Source of the DNA: VXMO01 sp965205915
GTDB lineage: Bacteria; Chloroflexota; Dehalococcoidia; UBA6926
Assembly: GCA_965205915.1 (NCBI GenBank)
Contig: OZ242191.1
Span: 2,170,001 to 2,234,000 of the forward strand
Length of the DNA: 64,000 bases
Reading direction: 5' to 3'
In this document: positions 34,620 to 43,920 of the stretch, one piece after another
How the letters are laid out: every line of letters starts with the position of its first letter
Position numbering within the stretch: the stretch's first letter is position 1
Position numbers and translations under genes: made by a program
The notes under the pieces: generated by a model
Seen by the model: only the letters and a program-made list of their open reading frames with translations
Told to the model about the DNA's origin: nothing
Database searches by the model: none

Positions 34620-36523
34620 TGTCCACCATGAACGACAAAACCGCCGCGCGCTATCGCAATGCCCTCCTCGGGCTGGCGTTGGCTGCGGCGATCGCGACAG
34701 TCTTTCTCATCAGCCTGGGCAGCTTTGTTCGTGTCACAGGCTCCGGCCTTGCCTGCCCGGACTGGCCCCTCTGCCACGGCAGCATCATCCCGCCATTCGA
34801 GTACCACGTCCTCATCGAGTACTCCCACCGGCTGACGGCGTCTATTGTGGGATTGCTTATAGCGGCCATGTTCGTTGTATCGTTCCTCGCATTCCGCAAA
34901 GGAGAGGAACCGACCCGCCGCGCGTTCGTCCCCGCCGCCGTCACCCTCGTCGTCATGCTCATTCAGGCGGGATTGGGCGGCGTGGCCGTCGTGACAGAAC
35001 TCCCGCCGCCAATCGTCACGCTCCATCTCTTCCTCGCGGAGGCCATTCTCGCGTTGCTCATCGTGACGATGTTGTCCGCGACAAGCCGCGCGTCAACGTC
35101 GGGCGCCGGGCGCGTACCCGCCCGAGATGCCCGTAAGCTCTACCTGTGGGCAGTCGTTGCGGCTGTAGCAATGCTGGTGATGATCCTCTCCGGCTCATAC
35201 GTGGTGGCAGAGGAGGCGACGCTGGCGTGCGGCAGCGGATTCTCCGCGTGGCCGCTATGCGACGGCGCGATTATGCCGAGTGGTTTCGACCCGAGCATCC
35301 ATATGGGACATCGCTTCATGGTCGTCATCGGAACGGTCGTGACCGGCTTTGTGGCATATCTCGCATGGCGTCAAAGGGCCAATGACCGAATGATCAGTCG
35401 AGTGGGGCAGGCGACACTACATCTCCTCATCGTTCAGATCATCATTGGCGCGTTAGTGCCGTGGACGGAGTTTCACCACGCCGCCCGTGTCGCGCACATC
35501 ACGCTTGCCTCGATAACATGGGCCGCTGCCGTTCTGCTGGTCATCCTTGCCGCTCGGGCTCGCGCCAACGCCGGTGAGCAGGAAGATGAAATGGAGAGTC
35601 GGCCGGTGGACATGCCGCCCGCTCCGGCGGGGGGCTCCGGCGTCGCTCCCACGATGACCTTGCTGGACATAGCCTCCGATTACTTCTGGTTGACCAAACC
35701 GCGCGTCATGGTGCTGCTGCTGTTGACGGCGCTGGGCGGTATGGTGTTGGCGGCGCAAGGCTTGCCGTCGGCGACGATCGCCGTTGCCGTTCTTCTGGGC
35801 GGCGCGCTTGCGTCCGGCGGCGCAGGGGCGATCAATCACGGGCTGGAAGCCAACATTGACGCTGCAATGCTGCGCACGAGGCATCGCCCGGTCGCGAGCG
35901 GGCGTGTGACGCCCCGCATGGCCATCTCATATGGCATCGCGCTCAATATACTGGCCTTTGCAGTGCTCGCGGGCGGAGCCAATGTCTTGGCTGCGTCTAT
36001 CACGCTGAGTGCGTCACTCTTCTATGTGTTTGTGTATACGCTGTGGCTCAAGCAGACGACGGTGCAGAACATCGTGATTGGCGGGGCTGCGGGCGCCGTG
36101 CCGCCGCTGGTGGGGTGGGCCGCTGTCACCGGAGGCCTGAGCCTGCCGGCCATCTACCTGTTCCTGATCATCTTCTTCTGGACGCCGCCGCATTTCTGGG
36201 CGTTGTCCATCATGATCAAGGACGACTATGAGCGCGCCAGCGTGCCGATGATGCCGGTAGTCCTTGGCGAGGAGAGTACCCGTACCAGCATCTTCCTCTA
36301 CACGATACTCGTGAATATCCTCGCGCTGCTTCTGTATATCTCAACTCCGCTGCTGAGCGTCGTCTACCTGGCGGGAGCACTGGTATTGGGCGGGCTCTTT
36401 ACGTACTATGCCTATCGCCTGCTCAAGGAGAAGGACCGGGCCGCCGCCCTTCGACTCTACAAGTTCTCTCTACTCTACTTGTCGCTGCTCTTCCTGGTCG
36501 TCATGATCGACCAGTTGGTGTAG
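34619..36523 (+). CDS. ctaA-ctaB: Heme A synthase-heme O synthase fusion (CtaA-CtaB)
   Basis: One 634-residue chain carries both enzymes that turn heme B into heme A. Residues 1 to about 310 are CtaA/Cox15: eight helices in two repeats with heme-ligand His in EYSHRLTAS, LHLFLAEA, MGHRFMVV and FHHAARVAHI, and Cys in ACPDWPLCHG and LACGSGFSAWPLCDG. A Pro-rich linker (PPAPAGGSG) follows. Residues about 345-634 are CtaB, the farnesyltransferase, with INHGLEANIDAAMLRTRHRP and the second motif MIKDDYERASVPMMPV. Similar fusions are known (for example in Thermus). It sits last in the oxidase operon, convergent with the ccm operon. Confidence 0.94.
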   Translation: MSTMNDKTAARYRNALLGLALAAAIATVFLISLGSFVRVTGSGLACPDWPLCHGSIIPPFEYHVLIEYSHRLTASIVGLLIAAMFVVSFLAFRKGEEPTRRAFVPAAVTLVVMLIQAGLGGVAVVTELPPPIVTLHLFLAEAILALLIVTMLSATSRASTSGAGRVPARDARKLYLWAVVAAVAMLVMILSGSYVVAEEATLACGSGFSAWPLCDGAIMPSGFDPSIHMGHRFMVVIGTVVTGFVAYLAWRQRANDRMISRVGQATLHLLIVQIIIGALVPWTEFHHAARVAHITLASITWAAAVLLVILAARARANAGEQEDEMESRPVDMPPAPAGGSGVAPTMTLLDIASDYFWLTKPRVMVLLLLTALGGMVLAAQGLPSATIAVAVLLGGALASGGAGAINHGLEANIDAAMLRTRHRPVASGRVTPRMAISYGIALNILAFAVLAGGANVLAASITLSASLFYVFVYTLWLKQTTVQNIVIGGAAGAVPPLVGWAAVTGGLSLPAIYLFLIIFFWTPPHFWALSIMIKDDYERASVPMMPVVLGEESTRTSIFLYTILVNILALLLYISTPLLSVVYLAGALVLGGLFTYYAYRLLKEKDRAAALRLYKFSLLYLSLLFLVVMIDQLV

Positions 36524-36531
36524 AGGGCCTT

Positions 36532-36720
36532 TTAATCCTGCCGCCCGTTTCCCGTCTCTACCTCATTGTCCTGTAGAGATTCTCTCAGAGCGTCTATCTG
36601 TGAACGAATGTCAGCCTGCCTACGGGCCACGTAATACAGATAGGCAAAAAACGCAATCCAGACAATTGCGTATGCTGCAAAGACAAAGAGCGGACTAAAC
36701 TCGCCGAATCCGTTATCCAC
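36532..36720 (-). CDS. ccmD: CcmD-like small membrane protein
   Basis: Sixty-two residues with one transmembrane helix (FVFAAYAIVWIAFFAYLYYV) and a basic then acidic cytoplasmic tail, the shape of CcmD, which helps release holo-CcmE from the CcmABC complex. It follows ccmC by 11 bp as the last gene of the ccm operon. Sequence similarity in this family is low; the call rests on shape and position. Confidence 0.8.
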   Translation of the reverse strand: MDNGFGEFSPLFVFAAYAIVWIAFFAYLYYVARRQADIRSQIDALRESLQDNEVETGNGRQD

Positions 36721-36731
36721 CTATGGCTCCC

Positions 36732-37427
36732 TCATTGCAATTCTCTCGCGGCGCGCAGTTCGTCCAAATCATGTTGCGCCTCCTCAAGCCGCATTCGCAT
36801 CGCCATCAGATAGACGTACAGAAGCATGAAAGCCACCATACCCACCAGGAACGGGACAAGGATGGCGCTCTCCGGCCTGTCCGACGACTGTAGCGTTGGC
36901 AATGGATGCAGAAACGTCCACAAGTAGACGGAGAAGTAAGTAATGGGGATGTTGACGGCGCCAAGGATGCCGATGACGGCCGCCGCGCGAGACGTCCCCG
37001 GACCGCGATCCCCCAGAGATCGCAGCATCAGATAGGCAACGTAAACGAGCCACATCACGAGTGTTGTCACGAGGCGGACATCCGACCAATTCCACCATGC
37101 GCCCCACACGGGCCGCCCCCACAGCGAGCCTGTCACGAGGGTCAACGTCGTCAGGATGACGCCGATCTCGGCGGACGCGTAGGCCAGCCGGTCCCAATTT
37201 GGTGTTCGCTTCCGTAGGTACATGACGCTGCCAAACGCCACAACGCCAATCGAAATATAAGCGATGAGAGCGCTGGGAACGTGGATATAGAAGATCTTCT
37301 GGTGTATGCCCTGCACGCGCTCAGAGGGCGACTCCACGAGAGCGAGGTAAAGCGCGATAAGCATCGCCGCAAAGGCGGCAATACCAATGATGTCAATGAC
37401 TGATATTCGACGTGTCGAAAGGCTCAC
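36732..37427 (-). CDS. ccmC: Heme-handling membrane protein CcmC
   Basis: A 231-residue protein of the CcmC/CcsA heme-handling superfamily with six helices. It contains the tryptophan-rich loop SLWGRPVWGAWWNWSDVRLV and flanking conserved His in KIFYIHVPSAL and TFLHPLPTL, which bind heme and load it onto CcmE. Its ATG overlaps the ccmB stop by four bases. Confidence 0.94.
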   Translation of the reverse strand: MSLSTRRISVIDIIGIAAFAAMLIALYLALVESPSERVQGIHQKIFYIHVPSALIAYISIGVVAFGSVMYLRKRTPNWDRLAYASAEIGVILTTLTLVTGSLWGRPVWGAWWNWSDVRLVTTLVMWLVYVAYLMLRSLGDRGPGTSRAAAVIGILGAVNIPITYFSVYLWTFLHPLPTLQSSDRPESAILVPFLVGMVAFMLLYVYLMAMRMRLEEAQHDLDELRAARELQ

Positions 37428-38137
37428 TTTTCAACCGTAACATAGAATATCAGCGTAGATAGGACGACGAACGTGAGGTCATACGCCGTCAACACCGCCA
37501 TCCAGGGTTGAATCTCCTCCCATGGGCGTCCGTCGATGGCGAGGCCCGTTGCTCGAACCGCGCCGATGATGACGGGCACAAGCAGCGGCAGAAGCATGAT
37601 GGGCAGCAAGGCCTCCCTCGCCCGAGCCCGAGCCGCGATTGCGGACAGTATCGTCCCCACGCTCGCGATGCCGATGTTGCCCAGGATCAGCGTCAGCAGT
37701 AGGGCAGGCTGGAAGAGTTGCAGATTGAACAGCACAGCAGCGAGCGGCACGATGACTATCTCCAACACAATGAGCAACACGACGTTTGTGGCCACCTTGG
37801 CCAGATAAAGCGCGCCCGGATCGATCGGACTTGCCAGCAGGCCGTCCAGAGAGCCGCGCTCCACCTCGCGAGCGAACGACCTGCCCAATGCGAGCAGGCT
37901 CGCAAAGATGACGGCCACCCAGAGGACGCCGGGCGCAACAAGGTTCAACGTCGCGCCGCGCAAATCAAACGAGAACTGAAAGGTGATCAGGGCGGCGACG
38001 GCGAACACGGCCATCGGCACCGCCGTCTCGCGGGAGCGAAACTCGACCGCCATCTCCTTGCTGAAAAGAATCCAAAACTGCGCCGCGTAGCCCGGCGGGC
38101 TGTTGAGCGCAATGGGGGGCTTTTTTGAAGACTCCAC
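37424..38137 (-). CDS. ccmB: ABC permease CcmB
   Basis: A 237-residue six-helix membrane subunit partnered with CcmA. Typical features are the N-terminal FSKEMAVEFRSRE and the segment REVERGSLDGLLASPIDPG. With CcmA it drives release of heme-loaded CcmE from CcmC. Ten bases separate it from ccmA. Confidence 0.93.
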   Translation of the reverse strand: MESSKKPPIALNSPPGYAAQFWILFSKEMAVEFRSRETAVPMAVFAVAALITFQFSFDLRGATLNLVAPGVLWVAVIFASLLALGRSFAREVERGSLDGLLASPIDPGALYLAKVATNVVLLIVLEIVIVPLAAVLFNLQLFQPALLLTLILGNIGIASVGTILSAIAARARAREALLPIMLLPLLVPVIIGAVRATGLAIDGRPWEEIQPWMAVLTAYDLTFVVLSTLIFYVTVEK

Positions 38138-38147
38138 GGCGGCAACC

Positions 38148-38912
38148 TCAGCGAACCCTTGCTACGAGACGACGCGTGACCGCTTGGCGACGTTGCTCTG
38201 CATCGAGAGACGTGTCACCGTCTGCGGCAGAGTCATACACAATCTCGCCGTTACGCAAGACGATATCGCGGGTCGTGAGCGCGATGCCCATCTCGATGTT
38301 GTGCGTGGCCAGAACGACGGTCACGCCCGGCCCCTGCTCCGTGATATGTGCCGTCAGCATGTCACGAGACACGGCATCAAGCCCCGTTTCCGGCTCGTCC
38401 AGCAGCAACAGGGCCGGGCGGTGAACGAGTGCCCGCATGAGTGAGACGCGTTGCGTCATTCCCCGCGACAGCGTTCGCACAGGGTCGCCGCGTCGTCCGA
38501 CAAGCCCGAAGTCTGAGATGAGCGCGTCCGCCCGCTCATGTGCGTCCGGCACACCATTCAGCCGACCGTACAGCGCCAGGTTCTCCTTAGCGGACAACTC
38601 CTCATACAGGTGGCTCTGATGGCTGAGCGATCCGATCTGCGCTCGCACACGCCCACCCTCGCGCCCCCACGGCTGCGCGCCGAAAACCTGGATTCGTCCG
38701 CCGCTCGGGCGCAGGAGACCGGACAGTAGCTGTAGCAGGGTGGACTTGCCCGCGCCATTCTCCCCAAACACCGCCACGCGCTCCCCAACGCCAATGGTCA
38801 CGCTGAGGTTGCGGATGGCGGGCCGTGCGCCGTAATTCTTATGCAGGTCGTCGCAGCGCACGGCTGTCAGAGCCGATTGTTGAGCGACGAGGGGAAGATC
38901 GGTTGAGGTCAT
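38148..38912 (-). CDS. ccmA: Heme exporter ATPase CcmA
   Basis: A 254-residue ABC ATPase with Walker A GENGAGKST, Q-loop IGSLSHQSHLYEEL, signature TLSRGMTQRVSLMRAL, Walker B LLLLDEPETGLD and switch His in VLATHN. It works with CcmB in System I cytochrome c maturation. Its ATG overlaps the stop of the upstream 420-residue gene by four bases. Confidence 0.94.
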   Translation of the reverse strand: MTSTDLPLVAQQSALTAVRCDDLHKNYGARPAIRNLSVTIGVGERVAVFGENGAGKSTLLQLLSGLLRPSGGRIQVFGAQPWGREGGRVRAQIGSLSHQSHLYEELSAKENLALYGRLNGVPDAHERADALISDFGLVGRRGDPVRTLSRGMTQRVSLMRALVHRPALLLLDEPETGLDAVSRDMLTAHITEQGPGVTVVLATHNIEMGIALTTRDIVLRNGEIVYDSAADGDTSLDAEQRRQAVTRRLVARVR

Positions 38913-40171
38913 TGCCCTCGCTCCCCCTCAATGATGCGCCGCAGGATGTCGCGGTGTGGGGCGGCGGCCGCTGCGTGCTCCTCCTGGGTCATTTCGCCCG
39001 CCTCACGCGCGTCCTCAAGCCGGGCCAACTCCGCCAACGCTGCCTCTCTCTGCGCCCGCATTGCCTCCTGATCGGCGGCGGTGGATGAGGGGCCACGCCG
39101 CCGCCCCCGGTACCGCGCCCAATACACCGCGAATGCGGCGGCGGTGATCAGCGCGGCAGCCGCCACGCCCAGCGCGATGTCTCTCAATGTCCGTTCGAGG
39201 CTGCGGCTGCGCGCGCCGGCGCTCAACGGCAGGTCGGCGACCGTGCCAAACAGTGTCTCTCCCGCGATAACGGATCTCATCTCATAGCGAGCATAGGTCA
39301 CACCCGAAACCTCTGAATCCGGCATCTCTATCCACTCCGAGCCCGGGCGGAACGAGATCTCGCGTGGCACGAGCAGCCGAACGACCTCCGTCGAGTATGG
39401 ATACGCCTTGCTCCATGCGAACACTTCTGTCGTGTAGAGGACGCCGTAAGTGACGATGTATTCCTCGATCCCCGGCATGACAGGGATGATGGAGTGGACA
39501 TTGCGGCCCTCCGGCGCGAGCACGAGGCTGCCGGGACTATGCACAGACTCAAGGTCGAACGCCATGGTCGGCAGGGGCAGCACCACCGTGAGGCGCGTGT
39601 TGAGAGGATCGTTGCCCACGTATGCTCTATCGCTGACGTTCTCGAATGTTGTGACCTGGAGAACGCGCAGAACGCCGGAATCGTCGGCAGGCGGGGTTAT
39701 TGCCGAACTGTCACCGATGATGCGAATGACTGACGGATCGGCCGTCGTCTCAAAGACAATCAACTCAAGCGGTCCCTCACGTTCGATGGAGGAGATATAG
39801 GCGTCGCTGAAGAACCGGATATCCCTGTAGGCCGCTGAGAGCGCGTATATGACCTCGCGGTCGCCAATGACGCCGTCGAACGACGCGAAGCCATCCGCAT
39901 CTACCTCGGCCTCAAGCCGCTGCAACTCATTGTCCTCAGAATCGAAGACTTGCAGCGTCACGATTAAGCCCGCCGGCGCGTCTGTGCCGGCGGTGCCGTT
40001 GAGGACGAGGGCCTCGATGGTGATAGGCGCGCCGGTGGCGAGTGGCGTAGGCGTCGCTTCTTGCGCCATGGCGGGCCTCACCGTCAAGAGAAGCGCGATG
40101 GCGCAGAAAATTGCGACTGTTACCAACTGTCTGACACCGGCAAGGTCGCGCGGATTGGTTGCGCTGATCAT
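38909..40171 (-). CDS. Membrane-anchored extracytoplasmic protein of the ccm operon, unknown function
   Basis: A 420-residue protein, not assigned to a named family. An N-terminal signal peptide (hydrophobic core, then RPAMAQ) is followed by a ~300-residue beta-rich extracytoplasmic region with a carboxypeptidase-regulatory/Ig-like opening (ITIEALVLNGTAG, GLIVTLQVFD). A single transmembrane helix lies near residue 340 and a charged cytoplasmic tail with AALAELARLEDAREAGEMTQEE ends the protein. That tail resembles the one on the neighbouring 131-residue protein. Four-base overlaps on both sides place it firmly in the operon, so a role in heme delivery or apocytochrome handling is likely by context only. 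Confidence 0.8.
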   Translation of the reverse strand: MISATNPRDLAGVRQLVTVAIFCAIALLLTVRPAMAQEATPTPLATGAPITIEALVLNGTAGTDAPAGLIVTLQVFDSEDNELQRLEAEVDADGFASFDGVIGDREVIYALSAAYRDIRFFSDAYISSIEREGPLELIVFETTADPSVIRIIGDSSAITPPADDSGVLRVLQVTTFENVSDRAYVGNDPLNTRLTVVLPLPTMAFDLESVHSPGSLVLAPEGRNVHSIIPVMPGIEEYIVTYGVLYTTEVFAWSKAYPYSTEVVRLLVPREISFRPGSEWIEMPDSEVSGVTYARYEMRSVIAGETLFGTVADLPLSAGARSRSLERTLRDIALGVAAAALITAAAFAVYWARYRGRRRGPSSTAADQEAMRAQREAALAELARLEDAREAGEMTQEEHAAAAAPHRDILRRIIEGERGQ

Positions 40172-40563
40172 GCCCCGGAGTCCGCAGAATCATCGGACGC
40201 GGCAGGGTGCCCGGCCTCCGCAATTCGCTCTCGTCGCAGTTGCACGGCCCGCTCGATCTCCTCGTCCAGAATCTGTTCGCGCCCCTCGATCTCTCGGATG
40301 AGCGCGGCTGCGCGACGTACCAGGGGTATTCTCGTGACCCGGTGTTCAGCCGGCGTTATATTGCCCCGCTCCAGCTCGTCCTCCAGGTCCATGATGGCGG
40401 TCAGGGCCTCGTTTCGCGCCTCCCGCATTCTGCCGAGGTCTGAGAGTTCATCCGTGTTGGCCGGGCCGTCACTCGCGCCGCGCGTGCGAATAAGTGGGAG
40501 TGCGATGGCCGCGACGGTCACGATGACGGCGGCGAGGGTGAGGCCGACGGCGACTACGTCCAC
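40168..40563 (-). CDS. Small coiled-coil membrane protein, possible CcmI-like
   Basis: A 131-residue protein: one N-terminal transmembrane helix (VAVGLTLAAVIVTVAAIALP), then a charged coiled coil (REARNEALTAIMDLEDELER ... EIEGREQILDEEIERA). The layout recalls the membrane-proximal coiled coil of CcmI, the apocytochrome chaperone, but the TPR domain is absent. GTG start. It lies seven bases after ccmH and overlaps the next gene by four. Confidence 0.7.
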   Translation of the reverse strand: MDVVAVGLTLAAVIVTVAAIALPLIRTRGASDGPANTDELSDLGRMREARNEALTAIMDLEDELERGNITPAEHRVTRIPLVRRAAALIREIEGREQILDEEIERAVQLRRERIAEAGHPAASDDSADSGA

Positions 40564-40570
40564 CCGCGCC

Positions 40571-41131
40571 TCAATTCGTTTTGCCGGTCATACGGCCGAT
40601 CTCTCTCGCGACGACGTCGTCATCATCTGCGAGAGGGCGGACGGTGGGCCGGGCGGGTTGCTGCTGAGGCCGTTCGCGCCTGCCGCTGCGGAGGCCGAGG
40701 AAAACGACAATAAGGCCGAATAGCGCGATTATTGGCGGGGCAACCCAGACACCCAAGCCGATTCCCGCAGGCCGCGGTTCCCGCAAGACGGCTGGGCCGA
40801 ATCGTTCCTCAAAGAATTCCAGGATTTCATCTTCCGTCGAGCCGCTGTCGACGAGCTGCTGCACGCGGGCGCGCATCTGGCGCGCAATAGTTGCGTTGGA
40901 TTCCGTAATGGGTTGTCCGTCGCAGACGGGGCATTGGAGTTTGGTGGCGATGGCGCGCGCCTGAGGTGAGAGGGCAAGCATTTGAAGCTCCTCTCTTGAA
41001 AACTCTCCCGTGTCCTCAGTCTGGGCGCTGGCAATGGCCGGCAGCATGAGTAACAAAAATGCAACCGCAAGGGCGGCGAACGCGCCGACGATTCCTCGGG
41101 CGGTGACTCGCGGCGCAAATGAGTTGACCAT
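40571..41131 (-). CDS. ccmH: Cytochrome c maturation protein CcmH
   Basis: A 186-residue thiol-disulfide protein that prepares apocytochrome c cysteines for heme attachment. Signal peptide at about 1-36 (ending ASAQ). The periplasmic domain carries the redox pair in ATKLQCPVCDGQPITES, followed by the three-helix fold (MRARVQQLVDSGSTEDEIL, FFEERFGPAVL). A C-terminal transmembrane helix is followed by a basic tail. Sits 22 bp downstream of ccmF. Confidence 0.95.
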   Translation of the reverse strand: MVNSFAPRVTARGIVGAFAALAVAFLLLMLPAIASAQTEDTGEFSREELQMLALSPQARAIATKLQCPVCDGQPITESNATIARQMRARVQQLVDSGSTEDEILEFFEERFGPAVLREPRPAGIGLGVWVAPPIIALFGLIVVFLGLRSGRRERPQQQPARPTVRPLADDDDVVAREIGRMTGKTN

Positions 41132-41153
41132 GGCGATGAACGACGGCCTGCGG

Positions 41154-43154
41154 TCAGGGCCGCCGTGGGGCGGCGGCGCCGGTTGAGCCGAGTGGTTCCC
41201 AGACGGGCCTCAGGGCAGGGAGGCGGCCGGGCCAGGCTGTGATGAGCAACGCAAGGAAGATCATGGAACTGCCAACCCACACGAGGCTCATGAGGGGGTT
41301 GATGAAGATGGCGAACGTGGCGGACTCATCATCGAATCCGGCCTGGAAGATGTAGAGATCATGCCGCCAGGTGGAGCGCACGGCGACGCGGTTCGTCGGC
41401 TGTGCCTCGAAGTTTGGATAGACCTGCGTGACCGGGAGCAATTGGCCGATAAATCTGCCGTTCTCCTCCACATCCAGTTGCGATCCGAAAACCTGTCGGT
41501 TCTCCTCCTGAAACGCCACCGTGCGCCGGTACGTGATGGTGTAGTCGCCGATGGTGACGGACTCGCCCTGCAATAAATTGACCTCCGTCGCCGACTGAAA
41601 TGCCGTCGAGCCTATGAGGCCGATGGCGAGTACGGCGATGGCGACGTGAACAAGATAGCCACCATAGCGCCGGCGGTCGCGGGAGATCAGGCCGGACACC
41701 GCCACCGGTATCGATTCCCGGGTGGTGCTACGCCGGATTCTGATGCCGCGCGCGTACTCCTGCGCAATAGTGGTCAGGACAAAGGCGCACGCGCCGAACG
41801 CGATGGGTGTGACGAAATCCCTTAAGAGGAGCGCAAGCACAAGCGCCGTCAAGATACCTACTCCTATCGGCGCGCGGAGGTTCCGCAACATCGCCTGGCC
41901 TGTGGACTTGCGCCACGCGAGGAGGGGTCCGACGCCCATCAGCAGGATGAGAGCCAGAAAGAGCGGGCCGTTGACCTTTTCGTAGAAAGGCGCGCCGACT
42001 GTGAGCCGCTGGTTTCCCAAGGCTTCAGTCACCATCGGATAGACCGTTCCCCAGAATGTCGCGAAAGCGATGCTCACCAGCAGGAGATTGTTGAAAAGGA
42101 AGCCCGACTCGCGGGACAGGGTAGCCTCGAAACCTTCCTCGTCCCGGATACGTGGGAGACGCCAAAGGAGGAGGATGAGCGGCAGTGCCATCGCGGCAAC
42201 AAAGTAGCCGAGGAACAGCCCGCCAACGTCCGACTCGGCGAAATTGTGAACCGAACTCAGGATGCCGCTCCGAACGATGAACGTTCCGAAAATGGCCAGG
42301 AGATACGTGGAAATGACGAGGCTGAGTGTCCATACCTTGAGCTTGCCGCGTCGCTCGACAACCATGACGGAATGCAGGAATGCCGTTCCGGTTAGCCAGG
42401 GCAGTAATGCGACATTTTCTACGGGATCCCAGCCCCAGTAGCCGCCCCAGCCCAGCACGCGGTAGGCCCACCATCCGCCGAGGATAAGGCCGGCCGTCTG
42501 AATACTCCACGCGATGAGCGTCGGAGTTCGCAGTGCGCGCGTCCACTCAACGCCAACGCGCCCTGTCGCGAGTGCCGCGATAGCGATTGAAAAGGGAAGC
42601 GTCCAGCTCATGTACCCGGCCAAAAGCATCGGCGGGTGGATGAGCATCCCGGGGTCCTGGAGCAGCGGATTAAGGCCGACACCGTCCGGCATGGTGGCGG
42701 GCAGGCGTGCCATCGGATTCGCAAAGAAGACGAGCACGATTAGGAAGAACGATAGGTTCGCGAGGATCACGCCGTTCGCGTAGCCCATCAGCGCCGGATA
42801 CCGCCGACGCATCATGAAGATCATCACGCTGCCAAACACCGCCAGGAGCGTCGACCAGTAGAGCAGGGAGCCCTCTTGTCCGGCGTAGAAGGCCGACAGG
42901 GTGTAGTACCAGGGCATCGTCGTGCTGGAATTGAGCGTCACGTAGCGCAGGCCGAAGTCCTGCGTGACGAACGAGTAGACCAGGATAGACGCCGTCATGG
43001 CCAACAGGAGCGCGACGACATAGGCGGCGTTGCGGCCGCTGGCCGTGAGAGGAGCAATGGACAGTCGAGCGCCAAGCACGGAAGCCGCGCTTCCATACAG
43101 CGCCGCGCCGAGCGCGAGAATCAGCGCAATGTAACCGGCGTCTGACAGCTGCAT
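41154..43154 (-). CDS. ccmF: Heme lyase subunit CcmF
   Basis: A 666-residue polytopic protein, the core of the cytochrome c heme lyase in System I. The tryptophan-rich heme loop GWGGYWGWDPVENVALLPWL is intact. Conserved His are visible in IHPPMLLAGY and in LHSVMVVERRGK. The large periplasmic loop near the C-terminus (VTIGDYTITYRRT, VYPNFEAQPTNRVAVRST) is also typical. It lies 15 bp after ccmE. Confidence 0.96.
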   Translation of the reverse strand: MQLSDAGYIALILALGAALYGSAASVLGARLSIAPLTASGRNAAYVVALLLAMTASILVYSFVTQDFGLRYVTLNSSTTMPWYYTLSAFYAGQEGSLLYWSTLLAVFGSVMIFMMRRRYPALMGYANGVILANLSFFLIVLVFFANPMARLPATMPDGVGLNPLLQDPGMLIHPPMLLAGYMSWTLPFSIAIAALATGRVGVEWTRALRTPTLIAWSIQTAGLILGGWWAYRVLGWGGYWGWDPVENVALLPWLTGTAFLHSVMVVERRGKLKVWTLSLVISTYLLAIFGTFIVRSGILSSVHNFAESDVGGLFLGYFVAAMALPLILLLWRLPRIRDEEGFEATLSRESGFLFNNLLLVSIAFATFWGTVYPMVTEALGNQRLTVGAPFYEKVNGPLFLALILLMGVGPLLAWRKSTGQAMLRNLRAPIGVGILTALVLALLLRDFVTPIAFGACAFVLTTIAQEYARGIRIRRSTTRESIPVAVSGLISRDRRRYGGYLVHVAIAVLAIGLIGSTAFQSATEVNLLQGESVTIGDYTITYRRTVAFQEENRQVFGSQLDVEENGRFIGQLLPVTQVYPNFEAQPTNRVAVRSTWRHDLYIFQAGFDDESATFAIFINPLMSLVWVGSSMIFLALLITAWPGRLPALRPVWEPLGSTGAAAPRRP

Positions 43155-43169
43155 CGTGTCGAAATCCCG

Positions 43170-43643
43170 CTAGCCGTAGGTGGGGCTGTAGTCGGGGGCT
43201 GTCGCGTCGGTGGGCAGGGGCTCCATGGTGTCCGGGTGGCGCGTTAGCAGGACGTCAGCGTTGAACGTGCCCCCGGGAGTGTAGTAGCCCTCAACGAACA
43301 CGACGGCGTTGTCTCCAAAGATATCCGGCGGCGCGCCCTGATAGACGACCGGGATACTTGCCTCTTCACCCTGCACGTTGAATTCAAACGTAAGGCCCTC
43401 GCTGCGCACGATGCTGCCAGCCGTTACCGTTCCTCCCACGCGCAGGCGGCGATCCTCAGTGATATCCGGGGCAGCGGCCAACTCATCGACATTCATGTAC
43501 GCCGCCGTGGCGGCGTCGAGAGAGAGGAATATCAGATATGCCACGACAAGGACGACCACGCCGATACCAATAATCAGGCGGACGTTAAATCGCCCGCGCC
43601 TGGCACGGTCGGATTGGCCAAAGAAGGCATCCTGCTCAGTCAA
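43170..43643 (-). CDS. ccmE: Heme chaperone CcmE
   Basis: A periplasmic heme carrier anchored by one N-terminal helix (FNVRLIIGIGVVVLVVAYLIF) with an OB-fold domain (RRLRVGGTVTAGSIVR, LTFEFNVQG, VVYQGAPPDIFGDNAVVFVEGYY). The heme-binding His is in LLTRHPDTMEP; the classical H-x-x-x-Y spacing is altered (no Tyr four residues after the His), which is notable. The start is set at TTG 43,643, five bases after AGAGG, giving 157 residues; TTG 43,709 would add 22. TATAGA lies seven bases before the chosen start. Confidence 0.88.
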   Translation of the reverse strand: MTEQDAFFGQSDRARRGRFNVRLIIGIGVVVLVVAYLIFLSLDAATAAYMNVDELAAAPDITEDRRLRVGGTVTAGSIVRSEGLTFEFNVQGEEASIPVVYQGAPPDIFGDNAVVFVEGYYTPGGTFNADVLLTRHPDTMEPLPTDATAPDYSPTYG

Positions 43644-43920
43644 TGAAACCTCTATAGTGGGGGCAAGTGAGTCATTGTGGCGCACCGGAGCCGAAACGTC
43701 GTGGAACAATCGTACGGAGCCGTGAATGTTCCGTCAACGACGCCGGGGCTGTGACGGAGTAGAGTTTACGCTATCGAGGCAATGTCAGGTGGTGGAGCGG
43801 CGTGACAGAAGGTCATCTGGACGGACATTTGCCCTATGGGGCTATACTGTGGTTTAGTATTGTCGCGACGATTACTTCCGACCATCCACACATCGGAAAA
43901 CTGAAAAGGTAAAGGAACAC

